A DNA stretch of 64,000 nt from G965215225 sp965215225 (lineage in GTDB: Bacteria > Pseudomonadota > Gammaproteobacteria > CBDBNL01 > JAAOII01): contig OZ244039.1 of the NCBI GenBank assembly GCA_965215225.1, forward strand, positions 2,046,001 through 2,110,000, in the 5' to 3' direction. The notes beneath the pieces are model-generated. The model did not search any database. It saw only the letters and a program-made list of their open reading frames with translations, and was not told where the DNA came from. This document shows positions 32,564 through 41,635 of this stretch, in pieces (the first letter of the stretch is position 1; the number at the start of each line of letters is the position of its first letter). Both the position numbers and the translations under genes were made by a program.

Positions 32564-34170
32564 TTCTTAAACGGATCCGATTGATCATAGATCTCTTCTA
32601 CCTTTGTAGCCAATCGCCCTCTGGCTAAACGAACATCCATCCTATCTGCCACTTTCACCTTAGCGGCGCTCCTTACCAACTGCCCCTCATCATCTGTCAC
32701 CAATGCATAGCCTCGCTCCAGCACCGCCAAAGGACTGAGCGCCCCTATGACCTCTTTAGATCGTTTCAGTTGGCCAAATAAACTACTAATATGGTTCTGT
32801 TGAGCAGAGCGCAAATCCTTGCCATAGTTGTCCAGTCTCACCTGATAGGCTCTCAGCAATGAATCCCCGCTACGACGCAGCCTCAGGGCTAGTTCTCTTA
32901 ATTGCATCGCCTTTCGCTCCAGCACCGCCAAAGGACTAAGCGCCTTTATGACCTCGTTAGATCTTTTCAGTTGGCTAAATAAACTACTAATATAGTTCTG
33001 TTGCGCCGAACGCAAATCCTTGTCATAATTGTTCAGTCTCACCCAATAGGCTCTCAGCAATGAATCCCCGCTATGGTGCAGCCTCAGGGCTAGTTCTCTT
33101 AATTGCACCTCCCTTTGCCTTTGTTGCCTATGAGGAGCAATGGCAAAAAGTCGGTTTTGCCATCTTGTTAGACTATCCTTGATAGCTAATTGATAATAGT
33201 CGATAGATTGGCATAATTGGCGCTGCAAACCGCTCAGCCTAGCAGCACAAAAAGCAAGTGGATTGCTTCTTATATAACGTTCTTGGAGCAGATCGCATCT
33301 TTGCATATGGTCATGAATATAGTCGTCTAACCCTCTCCTAGCCCGCTCCGCCCATTCTGTCAATTTCTCTACTAACTCATCACTATCAATACTCAGCTGT
33401 TCAGCAGCCGCCGAAGGAGTAGCAGCGCGCAAATCAGCAGCAAAGTCAGCAAGAGTATAGTCTATCTCATGACCTATAGCTGTGATAACCGGGTGAGAGC
33501 TAGCAACGATTGCCCTTACCAAACTCTCGTCATTAAAAGCCCATAGGTCCTCGATAGAGCCGCCGCCACGCGTAATGAGCACCGCATCAAGATTTGGATG
33601 GCGATTAGCCTCGGCCAGGGCTGCAACCAATTGAGGCGGTGCATCTGCCCCTTGCACCATTACTGGAAAGAGGGTTATATTCATCATTGGCATACGCCGA
33701 GCCAGAACTTTTAACACATCGTGAACAGCTGCGCCACTCTCCGATGTAATCAGACCAAGATTATAGATAAATTGCGGGACAGGTCTCTTCCGTTCTTCAG
33801 CAAACAACCCTTCGGCACGCAGCCTCTCTTTGAGTTTATTAAATTCGCGCTGCAAGTCTCCTTGCCCCTCAACAGTCATTTGACTGGCAATCAGCTGAAA
33901 GTCTCCTCGGTCGCGATAAAAAGAGAGCCTACCCATAAGAGTGAGAACCGAACCTTCTTGAGGTAAAAAGCCTAAGGAGCTATTTTTTCTCCTAAACATA
34001 ACGCAACCCAATTGTGCATCCTCATCCCTGAGAGCAAAATACCAATGACCTGAGCTAGCTGCCGTGAAGCTGCTTAGTTCGCCAGAGACCTGAACTTCTT
34101 TAGGGAAATTGTCATCAAGCATTTCTTGGAGTTCATCCAAGAGAGCAGAAACTGTATAGATATTAGTCAT
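32560..34170 (-). CDS. xseA: Exodeoxyribonuclease VII large subunit with 67-residue tandem duplication
   Basis: XseA is the catalytic subunit of ExoVII, which degrades single-stranded DNA. It has an OB domain (VSGELSSFTAASSGHWYFALRD, given here in part as GHWYFALRD), the TRGGGSIEDLWAFND active-site block (about residue 190) and ATPSAAAE. The protein is about 536 residues against 456 in E. coli. The excess is an exact-frame duplication of 201 bp (units start at about 32714 and 32915) in the C-terminal coiled-coil region, repeating LRELALRL through ALSPLAVLER. The likely ATG (34168-34170) is only 10 bases after tRNA-fMet. Confidence 0.93.
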   Translation of the reverse strand: MTNIYTVSALLDELQEMLDDNFPKEVQVSGELSSFTAASSGHWYFALRDEDAQLGCVMFRRKNSSLGFLPQEGSVLTLMGRLSFYRDRGDFQLIASQMTVEGQGDLQREFNKLKERLRAEGLFAEERKRPVPQFIYNLGLITSESGAAVHDVLKVLARRMPMMNITLFPVMVQGADAPPQLVAALAEANRHPNLDAVLITRGGGSIEDLWAFNDESLVRAIVASSHPVITAIGHEIDYTLADFAADLRAATPSAAAEQLSIDSDELVEKLTEWAERARRGLDDYIHDHMQRCDLLQERYIRSNPLAFCAARLSGLQRQLCQSIDYYQLAIKDSLTRWQNRLFAIAPHRQQRQREVQLRELALRLHHSGDSLLRAYWVRLNNYDKDLRSAQQNYISSLFSQLKRSNEVIKALSPLAVLERKAMQLRELALRLRRSGDSLLRAYQVRLDNYGKDLRSAQQNHISSLFGQLKRSKEVIGALSPLAVLERGYALVTDDEGQLVRSAAKVKVADRMDVRLARGRLATKVEEIYDQSDPFKN

Positions 34171-34180
34171 CAAAGAAAAG

Positions 34181-34254
<74 letters not shown>

Positions 34255-34326
34255 CGAATAGTATACACTAGTTTCACGAATTTTTACAAACAAAAAACTA
34301 TTGTCTCACCAAAAAATTTTATGGAA

Positions 34327-34491
34327 TTACATAGTATCTTCTACAAATCCATAAATTCTCTTATTTTTTGTCTTCCTTTTGACGAGCGTCTGTAAAAGAA
34401 AATCTGTGAAGCAGTTAAACTTCGCTTCCTCTATTGGCGGAAGGCCTGACCGTAAAAGGGCTCGTTTCTTAGGTGGGGCTTTCTTTTTCAT
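34327..34491 (-). CDS. Small basic protein, 54 residues
   Basis: Not recognised. ATG at 34489-34491 is preceded by AGAGGA at a 6-base spacing, a good ribosome site, which favours a real gene. The protein starts MKKKAPPKKRALLR, is strongly basic in its first 14 residues and again at VKRKTKNKR, with a hydrophobic middle (FLLQTLV). It could bind nucleic acid. It lies upstream of tRNA-fMet on the same strand and divergent from ilvA. Earlier in-frame starts lack a ribosome site. Confidence 0.45.
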   Translation of the reverse strand: MKKKAPPKKRALLRSGLPPIEEAKFNCFTDFLLQTLVKRKTKNKRIYGFVEDTM

Positions 34492-34629
34492 AATATCCTC
34501 TTTTATGGAAAATAAGATATAATTCCCCAATTTTATGAGCCAAGTATCCGATTGGTGTAGGATTATAGAGTGCTTTCATACTCACATCCTCATCCTCCCC
34601 TATAATGAAACTCCCATTAAAACAAAATT

Positions 34630-36168
34630 ATGACCTCAAAACTACTTCAAGAATATAATCGCCTCATTCAGGCATCGCGAGTCTATGAACTAGTGAAAGA
34701 GACTCCTATGCAGCCTATGGAAAGGTTATCCAAAAGGTTAAATCAGCATATCTATCTCAAACGCGAAGACATGCACCCAGTGTTCTCTTTCAAGCTACGC
34801 GGCGCCTATAACCTCATCTCCTCACTAGCTCAACAGAAAAAGGAAGCTGGAGTTATCACCGTATCCGCAGGAAACCACGCTCAGGGAGTTGCTTTGGCAG
34901 CCCAAAAATTAGCCATAAAGGCAATTATCGTGATGCCGCGCACTACCCCAGATACCAAAGTCAATGCAGTCCGCAGCTATCAGGCTGCGGTCATCTTAAA
35001 AGGAGATACTTTTGACGAAGCCTACTCTCATACCAAAGAACTCATTCGCAAACACAACTATACCTATATACCTCCTTTTGACCATCGTGAGGTCATAGCC
35101 GGTCAAGGAACCATTGGCGCTGAAATCATCCGCCAACAACAAGAGCAACTAGATGCTATTTTTGTTTGTGTTGGAGGCGGCGGACTCATAGCCGGCATAG
35201 GCGCCTATATCAAATATATTAAACCTCATATAAAGATCATAGGAGTTGAACCAGAGGACGCCGCCTGTATGAGTGAGGCACTTGAGAAAAAGCGCCGGAT
35301 TCGCTTGGGTCATGTAGGGATCTTTGCCGATGGTGCTGCGGTAAATCAGGTGGGAAAAGAAACCTTTAAGTTGGCTTCTCAATGTGTTGATCAGATGATT
35401 AAGGTCTCCACCGATGAAATCTGCGCTGCTATTAAAGATATCTTTGAGGATACCCGCGTTCTTGCTGAACCAGCCGGTGCTTTGGCAATTGCTGGACTGC
35501 ACAAATACTGCGCCAAGCAAAAAAACCAACAACATCTGGTTGCAGTCCTATCTGGCGCCAATACCAACTTTGACAGACTACGCCACATAGCCGAACGCAC
35601 CGAAATAGGAGAACAGCGCGAAGCCCTGTTTGCTGTGACCATACCTGAAAAGCGCGGCAGTTTCCGCCGCTTTTGCCAACTATTACATAAATACGAGGTA
35701 ACCGAATTTAACTACCGCTTCTGTCATCAGACCAATGCCCAAATCTTTGTCGGATTGCGTATCGCCACCAAAGAGAATCGTCAAGAAATAGCAAGGCTAC
35801 TTAAAGAAAATGGTTATGCTGCCATCGACCTAACGGACAATGAGATGGCAAAGGTCCATATCCGCTATATGGTCGGTGGAGTGCCACCCAATCCACTCGA
35901 AGATGAGGTAATCTATCGCTTTGAATTCCCCGAAAGACCCGGCGCTCTTCTCAACTTCTTAAATAAGCTCAGCCCCAGATGGAACATCTCTCTCTTCCAC
36001 TATCGTAATCACGGCGCCGCCTATGGTAGAGTATTAGCCGGTATGCAAGTGCCCCCAGCTGAGATCAAAGACCTACACCGCTACTTCAAAGAGATCAACT
36101 ATTTCTTCCAAGAGGAAAAGAACAATCCCGCTTATCATCTTTTCCTCCGTTCGCCAAACCACCAGTAG
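34630..36168 (+). CDS. ilvA: Threonine deaminase, biosynthetic
   Basis: IlvA turns threonine into 2-oxobutanoate, the first step to isoleucine. The 512-residue protein has the PLP lysine in FSFKLRGAYN (about residue 57), SAGNHAQGVAL, GGGGLIAGI (phosphate-binding glycines, about 183) and two C-terminal ACT-like regulatory domains (about residues 330-420 and 425-510), so isoleucine feedback control is expected. Length matches E. coli (514). The gene ends at the edge of the 119-bp repeat array, facing the convergent fau. Confidence 0.95.
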   Translation: MTSKLLQEYNRLIQASRVYELVKETPMQPMERLSKRLNQHIYLKREDMHPVFSFKLRGAYNLISSLAQQKKEAGVITVSAGNHAQGVALAAQKLAIKAIIVMPRTTPDTKVNAVRSYQAAVILKGDTFDEAYSHTKELIRKHNYTYIPPFDHREVIAGQGTIGAEIIRQQQEQLDAIFVCVGGGGLIAGIGAYIKYIKPHIKIIGVEPEDAACMSEALEKKRRIRLGHVGIFADGAAVNQVGKETFKLASQCVDQMIKVSTDEICAAIKDIFEDTRVLAEPAGALAIAGLHKYCAKQKNQQHLVAVLSGANTNFDRLRHIAERTEIGEQREALFAVTIPEKRGSFRRFCQLLHKYEVTEFNYRFCHQTNAQIFVGLRIATKENRQEIARLLKENGYAAIDLTDNEMAKVHIRYMVGGVPPNPLEDEVIYRFEFPERPGALLNFLNKLSPRWNISLFHYRNHGAAYGRVLAGMQVPPAEIKDLHRYFKEINYFFQEEKNNPAYHLFLRSPNHQ

Positions 36169-36219
36169 CCTAAATGAGCGCGCCCACAAACACAACTTAA
36201 AGAACGCCTTCAAATATTC

Positions 36220-38367
36220 CAGCCCCAACCCCATAGCCTATAGCCTCACAGATCTTTCGGCAGTATGTTGGTTGTGGTAGAAGATAATAGCTGGACGAAA
36301 TGTATCTCAAACCTCCTCTCCTAAGAGAAGTAGGAGGAATAAAAAAGTGCTCCAGCCTCATAGCCCCTCAGCCCTTTTAGCAGCATGCTGATTGTGGTAG
36401 AAGATAATAGCTGACCGAAATGTATTTCAAACCTTCTCTCCTAAGAGAAATAGGAGGAATAAAAAGTGCCCCAGCCCCATAGCCCCTCAGCCCTTTTAGC
36501 AGCATGCTAATTGTGATAGAAAATAATAGCTGAACGAAATGTATCTCAAACCTTCTCTCCTAAGAGAAATAGGAGGAATAAAAGGTGCTCCAGCCCTATA
36601 GCCTCACAGCCCTTTCAGCAGTATGCCTGTTGTGATAGAAGATAATAGCTGAACGAAATGTATTTCAAACCTTCTCTCCTAAAAGAAATAGGAGGAATAA
36701 AAAGTGCCCCAGCCCCATAGCCCCTCAGCCCTTTCAGCAGTCTGCTTGTTGTGATAGAAAATAATAGCTGAACAAAATGTATTTCAAACCTCCTCTCCTA
36801 AGAGAAGTAGGAGGAATAAAAAGTGCTCCAGCCCCATAGCCCCTCAGCCCTTTTAGCAGCATGCTGATTGTGATAGAAAATAATAGTTGGACGAAATGTA
36901 TTTCAAACCTTCTCTCCTAAGAGAAATAGGAGGAATAAAAAAGTGCTCCAGCCCCATAGCCCCTCAGCCCTTTTAGCAGCATGCTGATTGTGATAGAAGA
37001 TAATAGCTGAACGAAATGTATTTCAAACCTTCTCTCCTAAGAGAAATAGGAGGAATAAAAAAGTGCCCCAGCCCCATAGCCCTTTCAGCAGTCTGCTTGT
37101 TGTGATAGAAAATAATAGCTGGACGAAATGTATCTCAAACCTCCTCCCCTAAGAGAAATAGGAGGAAGAGAAAGTGCTCCAGCCCTATAGCCTCACAGCC
37201 CTTTCGGCAGTATGCTGGTTGTGATAGAAAATAATAGCTGGACGAAGTGTATTTCAATCCTCTTCTCCTAAGAGAAATAGGAGGAATAAAAAGTGCTCCA
37301 GCCCCACAGCCCCATAACCTCACAGATCTTTCGGCAGTATGCTGGTTGTGATAGAAAATAATAGCTGGACGAAATGTATTTCAAACCTCCTCTCCTAAGA
37401 GAAATAGGAGGAATAAAAAAGTGCTCCAGCCCCATAGCCCCTCAGCCCTTTTAGCAGCATGCTGATTGTGGTAGAAAATAACAGCTGGACGAAATGTGTT
37501 TCAAACCTCCTCTCCTAAGAGAAGTAGGAGGAATAAAAAGTGCTCCAGCCCCATAGCCCCTCAGCCCTTTTAGTAGCATGCTTGTTGTGATAGAAAATAA
37601 TAGTTGGACGAAATGTATTTCAAGCCTTCTCTCCTAAGAGAAATAGGAGGAATAAAAAGTGCTCCAGCCCCATAGCCCCTCAGCCCTTTTAGCAGCATGC
37701 TGGTTGTGATAGAAAATAATAGCTGGACGAAATGTATTCCAAACCTCCTCTCCTAAGAGAAATAGGAGGAATAAAAAAGTGCTCCAGCCCCATAACCTCA
37801 CAGCCCTTTCGGCAGTATGCTGGTTGTGATAGAAAATAATAGCTGGACGAAGTGTATTTCAATCCTCTTCTCCTAAGAGAAATAGGAGGAATAAAAAGTG
37901 CTCCAGCCCCATAGCCCCTCAGCCCTTTTAGCAGCATGCTGATTGTGGTAGAAAATAATAGCTGAACGAAATGTATTCCAAACCTCCTCTCCTAAGAGAA
38001 ATAGGAGGAATAAAAAGTGCTCCAGCCCCTCAGCCCTTTTAGCAGCATGCTGATTGTGATAGAAAATAATAGCTGGACGAAGTGTATTTCAATCCTCTTC
38101 TCCTAAGAGAAATAGGAGGAATAAAAAGTGCCCCAGCCCCATAGCCCCTCAGCCCTTTCAGCAGTATGCTGGTTGTGACAGAAAATAACAGCTGAACGAA
38201 ATGTATTTCAAACCTTCTCTCCTAAGAGAAATAGGAGGAATAAAAAAGTGCTCCAGCCCCATAGCCCCTCAGCCCTTTTAGTAGCATGCTGATTGTGGTA
38301 GAAAATAATAGCTGAACGAAATGTATTTCAAACCTCCTCTCCTAGAAGAAATAGGAAAAATAAAAAC
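36220..38367. repeat. About 18 tandem copies of a 119-bp noncoding repeat
   Basis: The unit has four fixed parts: CCAGCCCCATAGCCCCTCAG, then TTTTAGCAGCATGCTGATTG with the palindrome CAGCATGCTG, then AAAATAATAGCTGAACGAAA, then CTCCTAAGAGAAATAGGAGG, a hairpin with CTCCTA/TAGGAG arms. Hairpin copies recur near 36312, 36432, 36551, 36670 and so on to 38340, about 119 bp apart. Copies differ by scattered substitutions and some lack the CCTCAG part (for example near 37078 and 38025). 119 is not a multiple of 3, so no long frame exists. A degenerate hairpin also follows fau itself at 38550-38580. Confidence 0.92.
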
Positions 38368-38548
38368 ACTAGGCAGACCGACAAGCCATAGAATCCTTCT
38401 CAGTGACCACAAAGTCTAGCAAAACATCCATCTCATCAGTCGGCACTTTTCTCACTCGCTGGAACTCATAGCCTACTCCCACCAAAATAGTCTTACCTCT
38501 TCCCTGCCTAGACTTCCCTGCTAAGTGTTTGAAGGTCTTATCATATTA
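38368..38548 (-). pseudogene. Partial copy of the fau 3' end
   Basis: This 181-bp stretch repeats 38590-38770, the last 60 codons of fau, with few changes (for example TCAGTGACC against TCAGTAACC, TTCCCTGCCTAGAC against TCCTGTGCCTAGCC). It lacks start, active-site region and most of the gene, so it cannot encode the enzyme. It ends at CATATTAAT and joins the array hairpin. Confidence 0.85.
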
Positions 38549-38592
38549 ATCCCCTTCTCCATAAGAGAAATAAAATAGGAAGAATAAAAATA

Positions 38593-39213
38593 CTAGGCAG
38601 ACCGACAAGCCATAGAATCCTTCTCAGTAACCACAAAGTCTAGCAAAACATCCATCTCACCAGTCGGCACTTTTCTCACTCGCTGGAACTCATAGCCTAC
38701 TCCCACCAAGATAGTCTTCCCTCTCCTGTGCCTAGCCTTCCCTGCTAGGTGTTTAAAGGTCTTGTCATAATAACCAGCTCCCATCCCCAGACGGCCGCCA
38801 TTATTATCAAAAGCTACCAAAGGCAATAGCACCAGGTCAAGAGTATGCGAAGCTATGCCTCTTGCCAAGGGTGCTGATGGCTCTGCTATAGCATATTTGT
38901 TCAAACGCCAACCAACAGAATCATCAGAAAGAAAGACCAGTGCCCTGTCGGTTGCCAAAGGATTTAAGACAGGATAGTAGCATCTCTTGTTCCGCTGCTT
39001 AGCAGTCTGAACCAACAAAGCCAGGCTCGCCTCATTATTAGCCGCCACATAGAACCCAATCCGGCGGCGAGAATGAAAAAAAGGCTGCCTCTGTATCAAA
39101 CGACAAATAGCAATGGATGCAGTATGAACAAAAGCAGACGAAAGCTGGCGGCGCCTTTGTTTCATAGCGGCTCTTAGCTGCGCCTTATCTTTTGCTAGTG
39201 ACAGAGCACTCAC
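38593..39213 (-). CDS. fau: 5-formyltetrahydrofolate cyclo-ligase
   Basis: Converts 5-formyl-THF to 5,10-methenyl-THF with ATP. The 206-residue protein has the YgfA/MTHFS signature: basic N-terminal helix (LRAAMKQRRRQL), FYVAANNEASLALL, and the C-terminal phosphate loop DLVLLPLVAFDNNGGRLGMGAGYYDKTF, seen here as GGRLGMGAGYYDKTF. The predicted start is GTG at 39211-39213 (SALSLAKDK follows). Both ends of this gene have been copied outward: its tail at 38368-38548 and its head at 39251-39350. In many gammaproteobacteria it sits next to ssrS and zapA; neither is found here. Confidence 0.9.
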   Translation of the reverse strand: MSALSLAKDKAQLRAAMKQRRRQLSSAFVHTASIAICRLIQRQPFFHSRRRIGFYVAANNEASLALLVQTAKQRNKRCYYPVLNPLATDRALVFLSDDSVGWRLNKYAIAEPSAPLARGIASHTLDLVLLPLVAFDNNGGRLGMGAGYYDKTFKHLAGKARHRRGKTILVGVGYEFQRVRKVPTGEMDVLLDFVVTEKDSMACRSA

Positions 39214-39350
39214 AGCGAGAACAATAGATTCATTCGAATCGCGCGTGAATATCTTTTGCTAGTGGCAGAACGCTCACAACGAGAACAATCTATTCATTCG
39301 AGTCGCGCGTGAATATCTTTTGCCAGTGGCGGAGCACTCACGGCGAGAAC
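39187..39350. repeat. 64-bp tandem repeat over the fau start, 2.5 copies
   Basis: Units at 39187-39250, 39251-39314 and a partial one to about 39350 each begin ATCTTTTGCTAGTG and contain AGCACTCAC, the start codon region of fau, followed by CGAGAACAA and a TTCATTCGAATCGCGCGTGAA hairpin-like end. Only the leftmost unit is joined to the fau frame; 64 is not a multiple of 3, so upstream starts are out of frame. Confidence 0.88.
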
Positions 39351-39355
39351 CTGTC

Positions 39356-39979
39356 CTACTGACCGAAGCGAGAATTTTCCTTCGCCAAAAACTGCATTTC
39401 CTCTTCAGTAGACACCCGCCCCAACACCTCATTTCTATGAGGAAAGCGACCAAAACGGACGATGATATTGAGGTGCTTGCGCGCCTCTTTTAGAGACTCC
39501 CGAGCAAATTCATATTGCTCGCCACTTGCCTGATTCACCAGTTGCTGAAAAAGAACAACACCCTTATGCTGCATAGATTCATCTTCAGTATGGATAAACG
39601 GCATATAACAAAAAAAGCGTTCAGCAAAGTGCATAGACCTATCGTATTTCTTGGCGATAGAATCCTTTGCCAGTTGTAGCGCCTTATCATCATAGGCAAA
39701 AGCCCTTTCAGTGCGCCGAAAGATATTGCGCGGAAATTGATCAAACAGTATAGTTAGAACAACCGCCCCTTGTGGGCTATTACGCCATTCATCCAGCTCA
39801 CCATTGGCTGCCTGTTCAACCAGATCGCCAAATCGTTCCTTGATTTCTGCATCGGTGTCGGGCGAAAAGCCAAACCACTTTTTGATATTATCCTCACTTG
39901 GCATCCCTTCAGCGAGATTGCCAAACCAGAAATAATGAATAGTCTTTAGTAAATTTGAATTGTCTATCATAGTCATCAT
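39356..39979 (-). CDS. DUF924 family protein
   Basis: The 207-residue protein matches the DUF924 family in pattern: IHYFWFG near the N terminus, KKWFGFSPDTDAEIKERFGDL, LTILFDQFPRNIFR (about residue 75), AERFFCYMPFIHTED and FGRFPHRNEVLGR. The family has an all-helical TPR-like fold and no established reaction. It probably acts in the cytoplasm; no signal peptide. Its stop abuts the fau-head repeats, and an EamA permease lies 32 bp upstream on the same strand. Confidence 0.88.
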   Translation of the reverse strand: MMTMIDNSNLLKTIHYFWFGNLAEGMPSEDNIKKWFGFSPDTDAEIKERFGDLVEQAANGELDEWRNSPQGAVVLTILFDQFPRNIFRRTERAFAYDDKALQLAKDSIAKKYDRSMHFAERFFCYMPFIHTEDESMQHKGVVLFQQLVNQASGEQYEFARESLKEARKHLNIIVRFGRFPHRNEVLGRVSTEEEMQFLAKENSRFGQ

Positions 39980-40011
39980 TCTATGGCAAAATCCCCTTAA
40001 ATAAAAGCCCC

Positions 40012-40914
40012 CTAAACAAAAGCCACCAATACCACTGCCAAAGCAATAAGGAACATCCCTCCCAACTCCAATCTATTTATCCTCTCACCGAAAAAGAGCG
40101 CGCCAACGGCTATAGCCATAGGGAGCTCTATCTGCGCAAGAGTCTTAACATAAGCAGGGTGCATCAAAGCAAAAGCAGTATACCAACCTATTGAACCCAA
40201 CAAGGAGGTAATCCCAACCAAAAGGGATGCATTATTAACCCTATAGATAGCAGCAAACTGACGATATTCATAGCGCATCAGATATATCACCAATAATAGG
40301 GTCTGAAAAACTATCATACTCATCAACATCAAGGCGGCAGCAAAAAAAGGATGGGCATCTGGCAAGGCCGCCACCGCTTCACGAATACAAAGAGAAGTCA
40401 CCGCAAAGAGACCGCCCGCACAAATTCCTAACCAAGCACTCTTTTCTTTAATAGCACCAACCAGATCATTTCTCGCTAGCCCTTCCTTGCCCATCAGAGT
40501 CAACAACAAACCAGCCAAGCCAATCATCAAAGCCACCAAACCAAAAGACGAGAACCTATGGCCGAACAAGGCAAACCCAAAAGCGGCCGCTTGGAGTGCA
40601 TCGGTCTTAGAGAACATAGTGCTAACCGCAAAATTGCGATAGGAAAATAGCCTTATCAACATAGCGGTGGCAGCCACCTGAGTGAGCGAACCCACTAGGA
40701 CATAGAAAAAGAACAATAGGTTAAATGACGGCAAACTATGCCCTAACAGCAAGAAGCCAGCAACATACAAAAGAATAAATGGTAGGGCATAGATATAGCG
40801 AACCGAGACCACCGCCATATCGCTAATCTGCTTTTTCAGATTTTTCTGTATTGCCGTCCGAGTGATCTGCATAACAGCAGCCCACAGAGTAATAGGTATC
40901 CAAAGATACTCCAT
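40012..40914 (-). CDS. EamA/DMT-family permease
   Basis: A 300-residue inner-membrane protein with about ten hydrophobic segments in two halves, consistent with the drug/metabolite transporter superfamily. The second half has the typical SIGWYTAFALMHPAYVKTLAQIELPMAIAVGALFFGERI stretch, here given in part as ELPMAIAVGALFFGE, in which a Pro-Ile helix and a GE end are conserved in EamA. Substrate cannot be deduced. An unusual ORF lies 8 bp upstream. Confidence 0.8.
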   Translation of the reverse strand: MEYLWIPITLWAAVMQITRTAIQKNLKKQISDMAVVSVRYIYALPFILLYVAGFLLLGHSLPSFNLLFFFYVLVGSLTQVAATAMLIRLFSYRNFAVSTMFSKTDALQAAAFGFALFGHRFSSFGLVALMIGLAGLLLTLMGKEGLARNDLVGAIKEKSAWLGICAGGLFAVTSLCIREAVAALPDAHPFFAAALMLMSMIVFQTLLLVIYLMRYEYRQFAAIYRVNNASLLVGITSLLGSIGWYTAFALMHPAYVKTLAQIELPMAIAVGALFFGERINRLELGGMFLIALAVVLVAFV

Positions 40915-40922
40915 AAGAATAA

Positions 40923-41339
40923 TCAGAGAATAAGAGGAATGATCACCTTACGCTCGGGCGGATAAGCAGGGAACTCTTGTGAATGATGGTGAGCCAAAAT
41001 GATAGCCTTAGGCTCCTCGGGAGCAGGGAACTCTTGTGAATGATGATGAGCCAAAATGATAGCCTTAGGCTCCTCGGGAGCAGGGAACTTTTGTGAATGC
41101 CACTGATGATGAACCAAAGCGCGTGGGATTAAATTGGCGCTCGTCCAAATAGTGAAAGTGCGTGAGATTAAATTGGCGCCCGTCCAAAGAGCGAAAGCCC
41201 TAGTGGGCAGAGTCCAAACCGCCCAAACCATAAGGGCAAAGCCACACCACTCCACTATTTCACCCAATAGATATAGTACCAATCTGATGAATGAGAGCAA
41301 GGTTCTTATAAACCACAGCCTTAAAGCAAGCGAAAACAT
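40923..41339 (-). CDS. Small membrane protein with two kinds of internal tandem repeat
   Basis: A 138-residue ORF, hydrophobic in its first 50 residues (two membrane segments). It then holds a 13-residue repeat (ALWTGANLISR and IWTSANLIPR) and a 57-bp/19-residue repeat (PAPEEPKAIILAHHHSQEF), two full copies plus partial ends, and finishes YPPERKVIIPLIL. The HHQWHSQKFP and YPPERKVIIP ends recall the C terminus of steroid-reductase-like or DUF1295 membrane enzymes, so this may be a remnant lengthened by duplication. Function unknown. It precedes the EamA gene by 8 bp, so it may be translated. Confidence 0.45.
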   Translation of the reverse strand: MFSLALRLWFIRTLLSFIRLVLYLLGEIVEWCGFALMVWAVWTLPTRAFALWTGANLISRTFTIWTSANLIPRALVHHQWHSQKFPAPEEPKAIILAHHHSQEFPAPEEPKAIILAHHHSQEFPAYPPERKVIIPLIL

Positions 41340-41635
41340 CAGCTCAACAAACCCTCTTCCCTATACCAAATCATAGCTACCTCTGATGGTGTTAATGTGA
41401 GGAATGTCAGCCCATTTGAATCGCTCATAGATGTTTAGTTGCTGTTAGCTTCCATCTAAGTTGTGAAGGTGAGAAAGGGTTAGTTTTATTCTTTATCATT
41501 GGTGTCCAGTCTAATTATTCTCAGGCTTGGTGCTAGATGTTCTATTATATGTTTTACAAGGCTTGATTGTTTTCAGCCCTCGCCTAAGCTATGAATTCTG
41601 TTGATGGTCTCGCAAAGCCCAATGGTTGCCAGCCT
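41340..41635. other. Intergenic region without recognised features
   Basis: It lies between the NAD-binding protein gene (leftward) and the repeat-bearing ORF. GTTGATGGTCTCGCAAAGCC-type sequence near 41600 and scattered short direct repeats (TTAGCTTCC, TCAGCCC) are visible, but no convincing gene, RNA or terminator. Confidence 0.3.

Noticed and set aside
37135..37937. Leftward frames with repeated LFIPPISLRRRGL residues.
   Set aside because: They are shadows of the 119-bp array; the period is not a multiple of 3 and frames break at almost every unit.
36220..38367. CRISPR array.
   Set aside because: There are no unique spacers between repeats; whole 119-bp units repeat, and no cas gene is present.
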